Notes: a model not told the origin generated them from the sequence alone. A stretch of 64,000 bases of DNA from Calendula officinalis (GCA_963853835.1 OY970820.1:48790407-48854406), one strand, 5' to 3'. Shown: positions 35,599 to 48,778, counted from the stretch's first letter. Numbers and translations are program-made.

Positions 35599-36803
35599 AA
35601 CAACGGGGAGATCAGAAACTATAAATGCATTTATAAAAAGATTTATATCTCGCAACACTTGTCTAACTCAATTTATTAGACAAGTATTCATATTTATTTA
35701 TAAACATCCAACTACATATTTGTTTTTGAACGGACATCCAAATACATATAATATTTTTTCACAATTTAATTTCTAATAAATTGATTATATCGGTTGATCT
35801 CGCTATAGAAGATGCTGAACAAACTCAAATGCATAATACTATGTTGGTGAAATACAGAGGGTCTTGCATGAGGTCAAATCACCATTAGAAGAACAAGGTC
35901 ATCAATTTTTTACCCCATTTGCTTTTGTAAAGTTTCAAGAAGAGTTTGCACGAGCAATTCAATACACTGTTTATGAAGAATCATATAATAATTTCGTTGT
36001 CAAGCATTATAAAGAGATACAAAGTAAAAATCATTACGTGGTTTGGGATGGTAAGATTGCCACATGTAGTTGCAAAAATTTTGAGTTTATTGGGATATTA
36101 TGTCGTCATATTTTAAGTGTTCTAATTCATAAGGATTGTTTTAACATTCCTTCTACTTATTGGCTTTCGCGATGGAGTCGGAAAGAAGTTTCTTCATCAC
36201 AGGAAATAACATTTATAAATTCAACATATATGAATAATGGTGAACTTGTGACAGATGTAATATATATGGTTGATTGTCCTCCTACAACAAAAACAAAAGG
36301 ACGCCCTAAAGAAAAACGAATTAAAGGAAGAATGGAATCAAAAAAACAAGTAAGAAGTTGTAGACTTTGTAAAGGTGTTGGCCATTATTTTAGCACATGT
36401 CCATAAAGAGAAAAAATCAAGAATGATGATACCACCTCAACACATGCTAGCAAGAAAAAGAAAATCATGCTAGAACACCAAGATTTAAATCCTATATTTT
36501 CTTTAAAGTTTTAGTTTAATTTGTTATTCATGTTTGAATTTGAAATAAATTATGTTCAAAAGTTTACACTGTCAAGAATTAGTATGAGAATAAGATCAAA
36601 TTTGTGATCATTTACAAAAAATGGTGGCATGATTTACGTTACTTTTTTTTTTACAAAATAGGGGATTTGAGAATATATGATTAATAATAGGGAGGGACAT
36701 AATAGGTATTACAAAATGTCTAGCAACCATTAATGTGAAACTTAAGTATAAATGGAAATGATGGAGAATTAATTATTACTTATAATATGTAATGGGGGCA
36801 TAT

Positions 36804-37194
36804 AATAGAAAATCCCTTTTCTTTATTGCGTATTAAATTTCATAGTTTTCTTAATTTAACGTAACTTTTGGGCCGCGCTATATCTTTCATATAAATTGAT
36901 TTAATTGGGACATATTACATTGTAAAAATGTATAATTTCTATTTTTTATTCGATTTGTATAGAAATTACGTTACTTTACCAATTCGCTAAATTTAAGGTT
37001 TTCAAATAGATAAAATAATCATAAACTTACACGTGCACATATAAATGTATACTACAAACACATGATTCGGGCTTTTACTTGACCAAAATGTAAAATAAAT
37101 GCTTTTCATAATTGAGATGCATTTTCTACAATGAATTTATGTCACAATAAACGTCGGGTCAAGTACCATCAAAACCTTATATCCTGATGGTTTT
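36804..37194. other. Short non-coding spacer
   Basis: AT-rich host or old transposon DNA between the MULE and element D. Nothing recognisable. Confidence 0.6.
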
Positions 37195-37343
37195 TGTTAG
37201 ATAATATAGTGTTGGTTTATTATATGGCCCAAGCCCAATTGTATAGATGGGCTTAGGGTTCAGTAGGGTTTTCAGGTATCTTTATAATCTATATATAGTG
37301 ATCAATAATACAGTTATCCCTACTGAGTTTTCATTATTTTACA
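37195..37343 (+). repeat. 5' LTR of element D
   Basis: 149 bp, matching 59100-59248 in length. Followed directly by the tRNA-Met type PBS variant. Confidence 0.85.
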
Positions 37344-37538
37344 TAGTATCAGAGCCTAAGATTCTCTGACTTAATGTTTCTATGACCTAGCCATCTTCAC
37401 TGTTTATCGTCTTACCCCGGGTAGTTAGTTTTAATTTCATTGTTCTTGTTTTATGATGGCTGCCATATCATTCATTCGCCACTTTCGTTTGTTTCTTTTT
37501 ATTTGAAGACTGTTTCTTTTGTCCCTTCTTTTGGAGGT

Positions 37539-37851
37539 TGTTAGGTATTATTTAGTTGTAATGAATAGTCTAGGGGGCAATGTGTAACATTGCATATTGT
37601 GTTAGTTTAGCTTAGTATTAGACTTAAGCTAATTAGGTTTAATAAAGAGAATTAAGGTAAAGGTATATAAGCCTAGATGTAAACCTTAATTCTCAACTTT
37701 TGCACTTAATCAATATCAATTTTCCAGCAATTGTTCTCTCCCTTCTCTCTAACTTTCTCTCTCTAAAACCCTAACCATCTTCATCATCTTTTCCTCCATA
37801 TTCATCATCTATCATCAAGCTATGGATTGATTAAGTGTTTTAAGCATTTCA
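37539..37851 (+). repeat. 5' LTR of C2 (313 bp)
   Basis: TGTTAGGTATTATT...AAGCATTTCA. About six substitutions and one indel against the 3' LTR by eye. PBS TGGTATCAGAGC begins two bases later (37854). Confidence 0.9.
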
Positions 37852-37865
37852 ATTGGTATCAGAGC

Positions 37866-38753
37866 TTAATTTCACTCTGAAAACGATCCATTTCCATTGC
37901 TTGATGTTTAAACAGAAGATCAAAACGGTTTATCAAGGTTTTTGAAGAAAAAGGGGTCTAAAATCAAAAAACGGATTTGAGGTATTAATTCTTGTTCTTA
38001 TGGATTAAATAGCTTCATTTTGTTAATATATTAAGCTTAGAATAAAGTTATGATCGAATCCAATCCATCCTGATGAAGAATTTTGATTTTTAGTAAAAAC
38101 CATTAAAGCTTCAAAAAACCTTCTAAATTCAAATTTCCTATTAGATCTAGGTTGTTTTTTGTTAAGATTGTAGTAATAGATTGAAGGAAAAAGGTTTTGG
38201 GTCATTTTGCAAAAAGAATCAAAGAATTTGGTTAAGAAAACGAGCGTTTTAGGATCAAATTTGTGGTATTTCATAGCCGTTCGGAGCAAATCTGCTCAAG
38301 AACGACGCAACTGTTCTCGGGCCGAGAACATTAACAAGTTCGGCCCGAACTTAACCCAAATCTTCAGCCCGAACTTAACCCAAATCTTCAGCCCGAACTT
38401 AACCCAAATCTTCGGCCCGAACACTGGTCAATCTTCGACCCGAACTTCTGCTCAATCTTCGGCCCGAACTCAACCCAAATCTTCGGCCCGAACACTGATC
38501 AATCTTCGACCCGAACTTCTGCTCAATCTTCGGCCCGAACTTCTTCCAAGTCTTCGGCCCGAACATCTCAAAACCTTCGGCCCGAACTTCTTCAAAGTCT
38601 TCGGCCCGAACTATAAACAATCTTCGGCCCGGACATTACTCAATCTTCGGCCCGAACAATAGTCAAACTTCGGCCGGAACTCTTACAAGTCTTCGGCCCG
38701 AACTCATTCTCCAAACTTAATTTTTGTTCGGTCGTTTTTCTTACCACTAAGAA
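37866..38753 (+). promoter_or_regulatory. C2 leader with a 16-copy TTCGGCCCGAAC array
   Basis: Non-coding leader between PBS and gag. Between 38338 and 38703 I count 16 copies of the family word or one-base variants, spaced about 20-30 bp. Linkers are also repetitive (aacccaaat, tcaatc). The array ends 50 bp before the gag ATG. Open frames across it on both strands come from the repeat, not from a gene. Confidence 0.8.
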
Positions 38754-40139
38754 ATGACTTCCAAGGACGCCTTGTCCATTGGATCAGACACAAAACCACC
38801 TGTTCTCTACCGAGGAGAATACGGTCAGTGGAAGAAACGAATTCTCCATTTCATCCTGAGCCAACATTCCGGTCCAGATATCCTTGACTCCCTTACAACC
38901 GGACCCGCTAAGTTCTATCGTGCATTGGCACCAGCCCCAAACTCCGAACCAGCATTACCTGGAGGTGTAATCAAAATTCCCCCGTCGGAATACACCCAAG
39001 AGCAGAAGGATAGGGCTAGGGCTGATGTGTACGCACACTCCTATATGCTACAAGGCATCACAAATGAAATTTACAGCAGCCTTGATAGTTTCAGCACGGG
39101 TAAAGAGCTCTGGGATGAGATCCAAAAGCAAATGGAGGGTACTGACCTGGGTAATAAAGCTAAGATGGTATCCACCCTAAACACCAACGGTCAATTTAAA
39201 GCTACCCCGGGAGAAGAATTGGAGCAAACCTACCTCAGATTCTGCAACATGCTCAATGATCTTAGAAAGAACAAACTCATAAAAGAGAATCTTGAATTTA
39301 GCATCAAATTTATCCAATCCCTACTACCGGAGTGGGAGATGTTTGGCAACAGTGAGATGCAGCACAAGGACTTAAGCTCCATAGATATTCATAAATTATA
39401 TGAGTACCTACATCAAAATGAACCCATGGTGAGAGGAATCGCCAAAACTAGGCAAGATACTGCTGACACTCTTTCAATGTTGGCCAAACAAAACCTAGCT
39501 CTCAACAAAGGTATCAATGAAGCAATGATTGCATCAAAATCAAAAGAAGTGGTAAATGAAGAACCAGAGACTCTGATCCCTGCGGGGACGAAAGATGAAA
39601 TCGCTTCGGTTCGTCAAGCCCCGGCTCTCATTTCAAGTTATAATAACAAGTACTATAACAAGCCAACCAACAACAACCTCAGATCATCCTCAAACTTCAA
39701 ATTCAACTCCTCTTCACAAACCCCGAACAACAAATCCTCATCTTCATCTACTGAGCCACCTAAGAAATGTTACAAATGTGGTATGACGGGGCACTTTGCT
39801 AAAGAATGCAAGAAGCCTAAGGTGAAAGACTCTGAATACTTCAAAAGGAAAATGCTCATGGCTAAGCAAGTTGAAAATGGCAAGGTCCTACTGGCTGAGG
39901 ACCTACAGTGGTTGGAAGACTCGGATAATCAAGAGGAAGAGGAATGCACAGCCAGCCTGGCTCTTATGGCGAGATCAAACGAACTAAGAGCAGAGCTAGG
40001 CATACCTGAGAATGATGAAAATGAGGTACACTCTTCTTCTTTTGACTCTTTATTACCTGACTCAGACACTGATGAATCAGAGAATTCCTTGTTTAATGAA
40101 AAACTTTTTTTCTTAAAATTGATGAGAAATCACAACTGA
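38754..40139 (+). pseudogene. gag: C2 gag, N-terminal part (461 codons)
   Basis: Starts MTSKDALSIGSDTKPPVLYR right after the repeat array. It contains the UBN2-like copia gag region (about residues 40-230) and one CCHC knuckle CYKCGMTGHFAKEC (about 339-352). It stops at 40139 because of an apparent one-base shift in a T run near 40105. The next frame continues the expected coiled coil, so the complete protein would have been much longer, like that of element A. Confidence 0.8.
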
Positions 40140-42598
40140 CAAAACAAATCACTTCTTTAGAATCCGAAAAGGAACAACTTTTAAATGATTTAAGTGACTT
40201 AAGTCAATGTTCTCTTCAAATAACTCAAGTTAACAAGGAATTACAAAATCAGTTGTCTACGTCAAAATCTGCTTATAAATTTCAAATTTCTGAATTACAA
40301 AATAGTCTACAAACACAAGTTAATTCAACCAATGAATCAAATACACAAATCTCAAAATTAAAGGCAGAAAATTTAACCTTTCGTCGTCAACTTGAAACTC
40401 TTGTGCCTCAAGTCAAACAAAATAACCTTTCAAATAAAAAAACACAAGAGTTACAACAATAGTTGTCATCGTTTCATGGGCTCACACCAGTGAGGTCAAT
40501 CGTCTAAATCACATTATTAATACAAAAAACATTGAAATTTCGAACCTGAAAAACATGAAGACGGTGTCAAGTAATAAAGACGACTCCAAGCAGCTGATAA
40601 ATGACTTGGCGAATCAACAAAGTTGAGAGCAAAAATGGATGAAGTCCGCAGACATCAAGATGAAAGACTATCAAGATAAGTTGAAGACGGCTGACAACGA
40701 AATTCAAAAACTAAATGAACAAATCACTAACATAACAAACAACTTTAAAAAGGAAATCGATGAACAATCAGCAACCATACACAGTCTTACTGTCAGAAAA
40801 GAAAATGCTGAAGAACACATCTTAAAACTAGAACAGACGATTGTGAAAGCTGGCCATACTGAACAAACAATAAAATTAAACCAGCCAAAAGAGTTCAGAT
40901 CGTACAAGTTAAAAGTGGGTCTTGGAGCTTTAAACATCCGCCCTTTGGAAAAAGCTGCAGATGTTCTTCCAACCTTATATAACTACGATTACATCAACTT
41001 GGGAATCGGGCAAAGCTTACTTCATATGCCAGATGAAGAAGCAGAAGTTGAAAAGTTCAACCGGGAAAAAGGAAGAATATGCTCAAATTAGCTTCAATTA
41101 TGATGCCCTAAACTCAACATACAAAAAGATGAAAGCAAAATTTGAACACAAAGAATACTTTCCAATCATTACACCTGCTGAATTCTCCATTCCTGAAAAC
41201 CAAATTTTAAAACAAATCAAAGAGCCAAAGCTATATGTTCCTCCATTAGTTTTAGAAAAGAAAATTGTCCAATTAGAAACTGAAATTGATGAAACTCACA
41301 AGGCCTCTGATAAAGAAAAAGAAAACTTCAAAACAAAATACATAATTTAGAGGACACCATTTTAGAATTAAAAACTAAAACGAACAATACTGTTTCCCAA
41401 AATTCTAAAGCCTCTTTATTAGGGCCAGCACCGACAAACCCAGTTCCAACCATCTTGAAGAGAAGCTCTAATCCACCTATTTTGAATCTTGCAGATCGAA
41501 GATTAGAGTCTGAAGGGAAGAAGTCCATGAAGCAACCTGAAGTCAAAAGAGCCACGCAGTCAAAGAAGTCTATTCAGACTGGATCCAGTATGCTTAAGAA
41601 GCCTAGTCTACTTTAGAAGTCTAGTCCACCTAAGTCTGTAGTTTCATCTTTTTCTGTTCAAAATAAATGTAATGACTCTAGACAATTTATTTCTCCGAAA
41701 GAAGCTTATGGCATTGTTTATGATTCTGCAATTTATCGTCTAGTTAATCACGCTGTTAATGGTGTAAATTTAATTATTTAAACTGACAAAAATGGCAAAA
41801 AGATTTACTTTGATAAAAAGACCGATAAACCAATTTCTCAGTACGATGAACGATATTTTATTAAAATAGATACTCCTTGTGGTAAAAGACATGATGTTCT
41901 TGGTAAACGTCGTGAAATCATTCAGTCTTGCACAACTTGCTATCCAGATCCTTGCATATCAGTAAACTCTCGATCAGAAAAATCTACCGTTACACGTCCA
42001 TTAAAACCAAGATCTGAAAAATCTTCATCTCGTCGTTCCCTCGTCTATCGGGAAATTTCTAAACAAACAATCAACTGACTTTATCAAGAAAGATTGCTTT
42101 TTTTAGGTCAAGAGGTTGATAGCGAGATCTCAAATCATTCAAAATTTATTTTTCGAAATATAAAAAAATATCTGGAAAAAATTCAAATCCAAAGCTTCCA
42201 TCAAAAGCTCAAAAGAAAACTTTCAAACAACCGAAGAAATCTTCTCAAACTCCACAAACTTCTATCTCTCATCTTTCTTCTCGCCACAAGTCTTATGGAG
42301 GAAACTCTGCACAAAAGTCAAAACCATCAGTTTCCTCAAAAGGCAACAAACCGTCCGCTAAAACAAATACTCATGTGAAATATAACTGGATTAAAAACGA
42401 AAAATCTCATTGGATTATTCAATCCTCTGAAAAATCTCTCAAATGGGTAATCAAATCCGAACTGCCTCCTAGCAGTTCCACAACGCTCTAAATTGATCAT
42501 CACATAAATCTGCATAAAACATCTGTCACTAATCGTTCTGGACCCATACATGATTGGGTACCTAAAATGTTTTATTTGTTTTATGTAGAATATATGGT
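40140..42598 (+). pseudogene. gag: C2 gag C-terminal coiled-coil region, heavily broken
   Basis: Shifted fragments (40253-40462, 40639-41091, 41060-41350, 41380-42060 and others) are rich in Glu, Lys, Gln, Asn and Leu with heptad-like spacing, as in the matching part of element A gag. The end is basic and reads HDWVPK just before the pol start, equivalent to WVPKRN in A. At least seven stops or shifts. Confidence 0.65.
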
Positions 42599-45500
42599 AC
42601 CTCGACTCGGGCTATTCAAGGCACATGACGGGAAACAAAAATCTATTGACTAATTTTCGTCACAAATATCTGGGAACGGTCAAATTTGGAAATGATCATT
42701 TAGCTGCTATTTTGGGACTTGGTGACATCATTCGTCCAAATCTTATTATCAGAAATGTTGCTTTTGTCGAAGATCTCTCACATAATGTCTTTAGCATTGG
42801 TAAATTCTATGATAAAACTCTGGAAGTCAACTTTCGCACAAAAAAGTGTGATATTCGTACATATGATGGAGAAGAACTTCTTACTGGAACCCGTGATACA
42901 AACCTTTTCACCATTAATCTTAATGATGTTGTTCCACTGGAAGAAGTATGTCTCGTATCAAAAGCTACTTCCAGTGAGTCATGGTTATGGCATCGTCGTT
43001 TGTCTCATCTTAACTTCAAAACCATGAACAAACTCGTAAAAGGAGGACATGTGTCTGGATTACCTGATGTTGCGTTTGAAAAAGATCATAAATGTTCATC
43101 ATGTGAAATGGGAAAAATTACCAAAAAGTCTCACAAACCTAAACCGGCTCCAAGTACTTCCAAACCTCTTGAACTAGTGCATATAGATTTGTGTGGTCCA
43201 ATGAGTGTTCAAAGCCTTTCTGGTAAACGATATGTTTTGGTTATTGTTGATGACTATTCAAGGTACACATGGGTTCATTTACTCCGCTCAAAGGATGAAG
43301 CTGCAGAGATCATCATCTCATTCATCAAGAAAACCCAAGTGAACCTGGAATTAAATGTTCAAACAATCCGTACCGACAATGGTACCGAATTCAAGAATCG
43401 GGTCCTTGACTCTTATCTTAAATCTGCTGGCATCACCCACCAGTTTTCCGATGCATGAACTCCTCAACGGAACGGTGTTGTTGAAAGACGAAACCGTACC
43501 TTAGTTGAAGTTGCTCGTACGATGCTTTCATTCTCAAAACTTCCTCTGTCTTTATGGGCAGAAGCCATCAGCACCGCCTGTTTTACTCAAAACCGCTCAA
43601 TAATAAACAAAACATATAGCAAAACTCCATATGAGCTCATCAACAATCGAATACCAAATGTAAACTTCTTCCACATCTTTGGTACTCGATGCTTCATCCT
43701 GAATGATAAAGATAAACTAAAGAAGTTTGAAGAGAAAGCTAAGGAAGGAGTCTTTATTGGATATTCAAAGGAATCAGCTTCATTCAGAATTTACAACCGA
43801 TCCACAAGAATGGTCAGAGAAAGTGTTAATGTATCATTTGATGAAACATTCCCTCTTGATTCGAGCACAACTGGTATTGAAATACCTCTACCCACAACCT
43901 CCTCTATTCATTCAACATCTCTGAATGACCTTGAAATCCTATTTGAACACTTCTATGACGAATATCACAATGTCAGACACACACCTCCACCACCACCCCC
44001 ACCCCGCCTTCACCTCCGGCAGAGGTTCAATCAATCACTGCTCCGGAAATCACCACTCCATCAACAAATGAATCTCCATCCCCTACCTCACCTGCTCCAA
44101 CCTCACCAATACCCACATCAAATGCCGGTCCTTCAACATCAACACAAGGAACTCAATCTACACCAGTCGATCCCCCACCTCCGTCAGATATTATCACTCC
44201 ACTGGTGATTGACTTCTCTTAATTTCAGCTTCCTCGTGTTGAACCACCACCTCAGATCAATCCCCCAAATCCTGAAACTGCAATCATACCACATCCTGCT
44301 TTCACTGATAATTCTAACGTTAAACCTGGTCGACTCCCACTTCCTCATTCTACGAAGTGGACAAAGGAACATCCTTTAGACCAAATCATCGGAAACCCAG
44401 AGTCCTCAGTCCAAACTAGAAGGGCTTCAGCGGATGAATGTCACCATGCATCATTCTTAAGTTCCACTGAACCTAAGAAAGTCAGTGAAGCGCTTTTCGA
44501 TCCAGACTGGATAATTGCAATGCAAGAAGAAATTAGTCAATTTGAAAGATTAAAAGTCTGGCGCTTAGTTCCTAAAACCCCGAGATCATCAGTCATCGGA
44601 ACTAAGTGGATTTTTAAGAACAAGAAAGATGAAAATGGAATCGTCATTCGTAACAAAGCAAGGTTGGTTTCTAAGGGTTACGCTCAACAGGAAGGCATTG
44701 ATTACGAAGAAACATTTGCCCCTATTGCCCGTATTGAAGCCATTCGCATTTTCTTAGCATATGCAGCTCACAAAAACTTTACTATCTATCAGATGGATGT
44801 AAAGACTGCATTCTTAAATGGTATTCTAAAAGAGGAGGTGTTTGTTCATCAACCAGAAGGGTTTGTGGATCCCAAACATCCAGATTATGTATATATTCTC
44901 GACAAAGCTCCATATGGTTTGAAACAGGCCCCTCGGGCATGGTATGATGTTCTTTCCCAGTTCTTAGTCGAATCTGGCTTTTCAAAGGGAAAAGTTGATA
45001 CAACTGTGTTCATCAAACGTCAAGAGAAGATATCATATTAATTCAGATCTATGTCGATGACATTATCTTTAGGTCTACAAATCCAAAATATTGCAAACGT
45101 TTTTCCGATCTCTTGGTAAAACGCTTTGAAATGAGCATGATGGGGGAGATGAACTTCTTCCTAGGTCTTCAAGTTCGTCAACTTCCCACTGGCATCTTCA
45201 TCAATCAATCAAAGTATATCTCTGATATGCTGAAGAAGTATCTCATGGACGATTGTAAACCTATAGCAACATCGATGTCCACGACCACCAAACTAAATGC
45301 TGATCTGGATGGTAAACCGGTAGATGTAACAAACTATCGGGGTATGATTGGATCACTTCTTTACTTAACGGCCAGTCATCCGGACATCATGTTTTCAACA
45401 TGCATCTGTGCTCGGTATCTGGCTGCTCCCAAAGAGTCTCACTTTCTGGCAGTCAAATGAATCTTCCGTTACCTAAAAGGCACCAGAGATCTTGGTCTTT

Positions 45501-45997
45501 GGTATCCCAAGGAGACCTCGTTTGATCTTTCTGCCTTCTCTGATGCTGATCATGCTGGTTGTATGCTGGACAGGAAGAGTACATCTGGGGGAGTTCAATT
45601 TTTGGGAGATAAGCTAGTCAGCTGGTCATCAAGAAAGCAAAACTGCGTCTCACTATCAACAGCTGAAGCAGAATATGTTGCGGCCGCTAGTTGTCTTTCC
45701 CAGGTGATATGGATGCAATCACAATTAAAGGACTATGGCTTTTCCTATAGCCGCATTCCTTTATATTGTGATTCCAGAAGTGCAATTGCAATATCTTGCA
45801 ATTCAGTTCAACATTCTAAAACTAAACATATCGATCCTCGATATCATTTTATCAAAGATCACGTTGAACTGGGTAATGTTGAATTGTACTTCGTATCCAC
45901 CGATTTTCAATTGGCAGATTTGTTTACCAAGGCTTTGGACGAAAAATGTTTTAATTATCTAGTGTCAAAGCTTGGTATGCTAAATCTCAAAACTTAA
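42599..45997 (+). pseudogene. pol: C2 pol with three stops or shifts
   Basis: Protease LDSGYSRHMTG (42605, Cys changed to Tyr after DSG), GAG-pre-integrase HRRLSHLNF..CSSCEMGK, integrase with VHIDLCG and RTDNGTEF, then RT (44520 on, QMDVKTAFLNG, QIYVDD) and RNase H to LGMLNLKT at 45997. Breaks: a TGA at 43456-43458 within integrase, where CGA is expected; shifts in the linker (about 44000-44250); a frameshift near 45030 just before YVDD; and a TGA at 45458, where C1 has CGA. Two stops thus look like C-to-T changes at CG sites. Confidence 0.85.
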
Positions 45998-46510
45998 TTG
46001 TCTTCAATTCTTATTTTTCAATTTGTTAAATCGTTGCATTCTTCGTATCATCACAATGGCTTTCAAGAAACTCGTCTTGAAACCCGGTCGTCAAAAGTCA
46101 TCATCAGTCAAGGGGGAGTTGATGCTAAAAGTTTTCCTAAATTTTAATTTACTTTGAACTTTTAATTTTTAATTTTTTGAATTTTTTTAATTTTTAATTT
46201 CTATGTATTTTATTTTACTTTAAAATTTAAAATCAAAAAATCAAAAAGTTAATTTTCACTAAACTCTTCGGGCCGAACATTTACTGTTCCCGGCCCGAAG
46301 ACTTAAGTCGGTCTTCATGATGTTCGGCTCGAACTTAATTACCATATAAATACTCCCATCCGAACACCTCTTCTCTCTTTACTCTATTCTCGACCACACG
46401 CACTACAACACCGACGAAAACACACAGTTCATCCCCGATCTTCGATTCTTCATCATCCAGGCTCGAATCTGTTTTCACAACACTCAATTCCTTATCTTCG
46501 ATCGATTTCG
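45998..46510 (+). promoter_or_regulatory. C2 internal promoter and UTR exon
   Basis: Three words in the same order as C1 (46265-46335), TATAAATA at 46345-46352, an ACACAC-rich leader, and donor TTTCG/GTAAGT at 46510/46511. The upstream part is an AT-rich spacer. This is the duplicate that shows the C1 promoter layout is conserved. Confidence 0.55.
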
Positions 46511-47272
46511 GTAAGTTTCTAACCATAAACTTCATCCTTTTCATGCTATTACGATCGACCTCGACTGATCGACGTCCGAATCGTGTCTAGGGTTTCCAAC
46601 TTCTTGAATTGATTCGATCTAGGGTTGTATTGTCTGATATATGTTAACTAGGATGCTCGTATAGTGAAATCGATCACCATTGGCCAGTATTTTACACTTC
46701 TATCGATCTAGGATTACACAGAAAACTCAATCTGTAAAAACCCTTAACATCGTACAGGTCTTCGGCCCGAACTATTTCAAAAGAGTTCGGCCCGAACACT
46801 TGTACAGTTCCCGGCCCGAAGACTATCTCCAATCTCGGCCCGAACTTGTGTTATAACTTCGGCACGAACTCCATGTCAAACTTCGGCCCGAACTTGTGTT
46901 ATAACTTCGGCCCGAACTCCATATCACACTTCGGCCCGAACTTATGTTATAACTTCGGCCCGAACTCCATGTCGCACTTCGACTTACAAATCTCGGGCCG
47001 AACACTTATAAATTTTTTTTACTAAGTTTTTTATTTTATATATATAAGTATATTATTTATAACTGTAATTTACAAATTTTATTTATTAAATACTTTTAAT
47101 ACAATTAAAATTTATCTATTATTCTTATATTTTATATCTATATTCTATTAAAATCACTTAGAACTGTCTCGTCTCGATAAGTGAACATCTTCATCTGGGG
47201 GTACGAGAACGTCGAAAAAGGCCCACCTACACAACTGAAGTCAACAACCCACCACAAAGGATTGGTCAATAT
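46511..47272 (+). pseudogene. C2 5' UTR intron, word array, and 5' edge of the deleted accessory ORF
   Basis: About ten words at 46755-47005, then the AT-rich intron as in C1. Near 47185-47200 the sequence jumps from C1-like intron (around 18765) straight to the last 150 bp of the accessory ORF (around 22465), so about 3.7 kb was deleted. The fragment is then cut by element E at its target site AATAT (47268-47272). The ORF end continues at 55207. Confidence 0.7.
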
Positions 47273-47935
47273 TAATGGTGATTTTCGGTTAAAACAATTA
47301 ACAAAACGCAGCGGAAAGTATTTATCACCATGAAAGGATCTTGATATCAATCATACAATTAAACTAAAAGAAAAATCAAAGAGAATGGTATAAGAATCAT
47401 ACCCTAGTTGCCTTTGATCAATGATGAATTCGGATGGATATTGTGAGCAACCGAAACCAAGGATTCCAATGGGGAATACCTCTAAAGCAAGTCCACACAA
47501 CACTTCCAAGAACACCAATGTAATGGATGCTAGTCCTAGAGTCTTGAGAGCAAAAGAGAGAAAACAAAACACCTTCAAAGTGTGTGTGAGAGGGGACGGC
47601 CAAGTGTGGTCAAAAGAAAGGAGTTTATGGACCATTATATCTCTTAATGGTGCCATTACAATCCTTTAATGATTTCCATAAATCATTAGTCTTATTTGCC
47701 CACAAGTCCCTATCTTTTGTTTCTTCTAGTTTGCCCACAAGAAAGTTTCAATATTAACTTTTAATATTAAACTTATGATAGACAAGCTCATAGCTTATAT
47801 ATATTAATAATTAATGTAATTACACTAATTACACTAATTATATAATGGTGTTTAGTGTTTAAGTGTGTGACCCTTTAGGCTCACAAACAACTAGCCATAT
47901 AACTATATGTTATACATGTGAAGCATATTCCAACA
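47273..47935 (-). repeat. 3' LTR of element E (663 bp)
   Basis: Same length and, by eye, same sequence as 54544-55206. Confidence 0.93.
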
Positions 47936-48778
47936 GCTCCCACTTGCGCACGTGATAACATCAAGTAGTTATACAAGCAAAGGTTAGAGTCTAGCAACCC
48001 GCCAATGCCCCTAGAAGTACATGAGGAGTTTCATAAAATCTTTGTTCAAGGTTTTTCAAGCAGTTATCCTTTTGTTACTGATACTATGTTGAATTTTAGA
48101 CAAGGATAAATGTCAATCTAAAATTTCAACGATTCTGTTTCTCGATCTATATATTGAAGTAGATTACCAAAACCAATCAAGATTCATCTTGATTACCTTT
48201 TGGGTGTGGCCACACATACATCTATTCAAATCATCGAGGGGCCCAGTAGTATCTAATCCACATGTGTGGAGGAACAAATTCTTTATTGACTGCACGTGTC
48301 TGTCATATGCTTAATGACAAACCCGATAATGGTTGTTATAGCAGCCTTGTTCAGGTCAACGTTTAACCATATCAAAGTTTGCCCCTCTACATACACAAAC
48401 CAACTTGCATCTCAAGTCAGAGGATAAGTGACAAAGCCTTTGTGAGATTCACTTGTGACATAAATCCATGAAGTGATTTCTCATAGGTTGGGTCAGTCCA
48501 ATTGTGCATCATTATGGACAACATGTGAGTTTGATTTCATCATCCTTAGTCATACTAAGATAATGTCATCAATGCCCTCAGATTTGTCTTAATAATATTC
48601 CCATATTATTAATTATGACAATGGACAATTTAGAATATAAAACGCAGTAAATATTCATGGATATAAACATGCAAATATAGAACACAGTAGATATTCATAT
48701 AAAAACGATCATATCAAATATATCAATTTATTCCAATAAAAACTGCTCAATGTTCCATTATCCAAATACTAAAACAGA
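47936..48778 (-). other. Element E 3' non-coding region
   Basis: 843 bp between the polyprotein stop and the 3' LTR, with the PPT at the LTR edge. No ORF or repeat recognised. Confidence 0.7.

Larger units (their letters stand above)
28451..36406 (+). pseudogene. FAR1-related MULE transposase, interrupted by element G
   Basis: Exon 1 (28451-29410) carries a FAR1 DNA-binding domain (YYQNFAKANGFSVRKGRF, then the Cys/His part) and the start of the MULE transposase domain (VVVFDTTYKVN, the first acidic residue). An 82-bp intron (29411-29492) has donor AAG/GTAATA and acceptor TTGCAG. Exon 2 continues (PKTILTDQDPW, AFCIWHI) to 29848, where element G is inserted. Coding resumes at 35604 (GRSETINAFIKRF). 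A frameshift near 35880 leads into the SWIM zinc finger CSCKNFEFIGILCRHIL and a C-terminal knuckle CRLCKGVGHYFSTC, ending at 36406. An upstream in-frame ATG at 28385 is possible. Because TIRs flank it, this is a transposon gene, not a domesticated FRS gene. Confidence 0.85.
27888..36803 (+). mobile_element. Mutator-like element (TIR-MULE) with FAR1-type transposase
   Basis: Long terminal inverted repeats at 27888-28065 and 36629-36803 align over about 175 bp with few differences. Between them lies a FAR1/MULE transposase gene split by retrotransposon G. Without G the element is about 3.2 kb. I could not identify the expected 9-bp target duplication, perhaps because the outermost TIR bases have decayed. 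Confidence 0.85.

Noticed and set aside
28385..36406. The FAR1-type gene as a domesticated host FRS regulator
   Set aside because: It sits between well-matched long TIRs and is disrupted, so it is a MULE transposase.
38207..38662. 151-codon plus-strand frame (and a minus-strand one) over the leader array
   Set aside because: Arises from the repeated word; both strands are open for the same reason, and it lies before gag.
38338..38703. Regular repeats that resemble a CRISPR array
   Set aside because: Plant retrotransposon leader; linkers are themselves repetitive and there are no cas genes.
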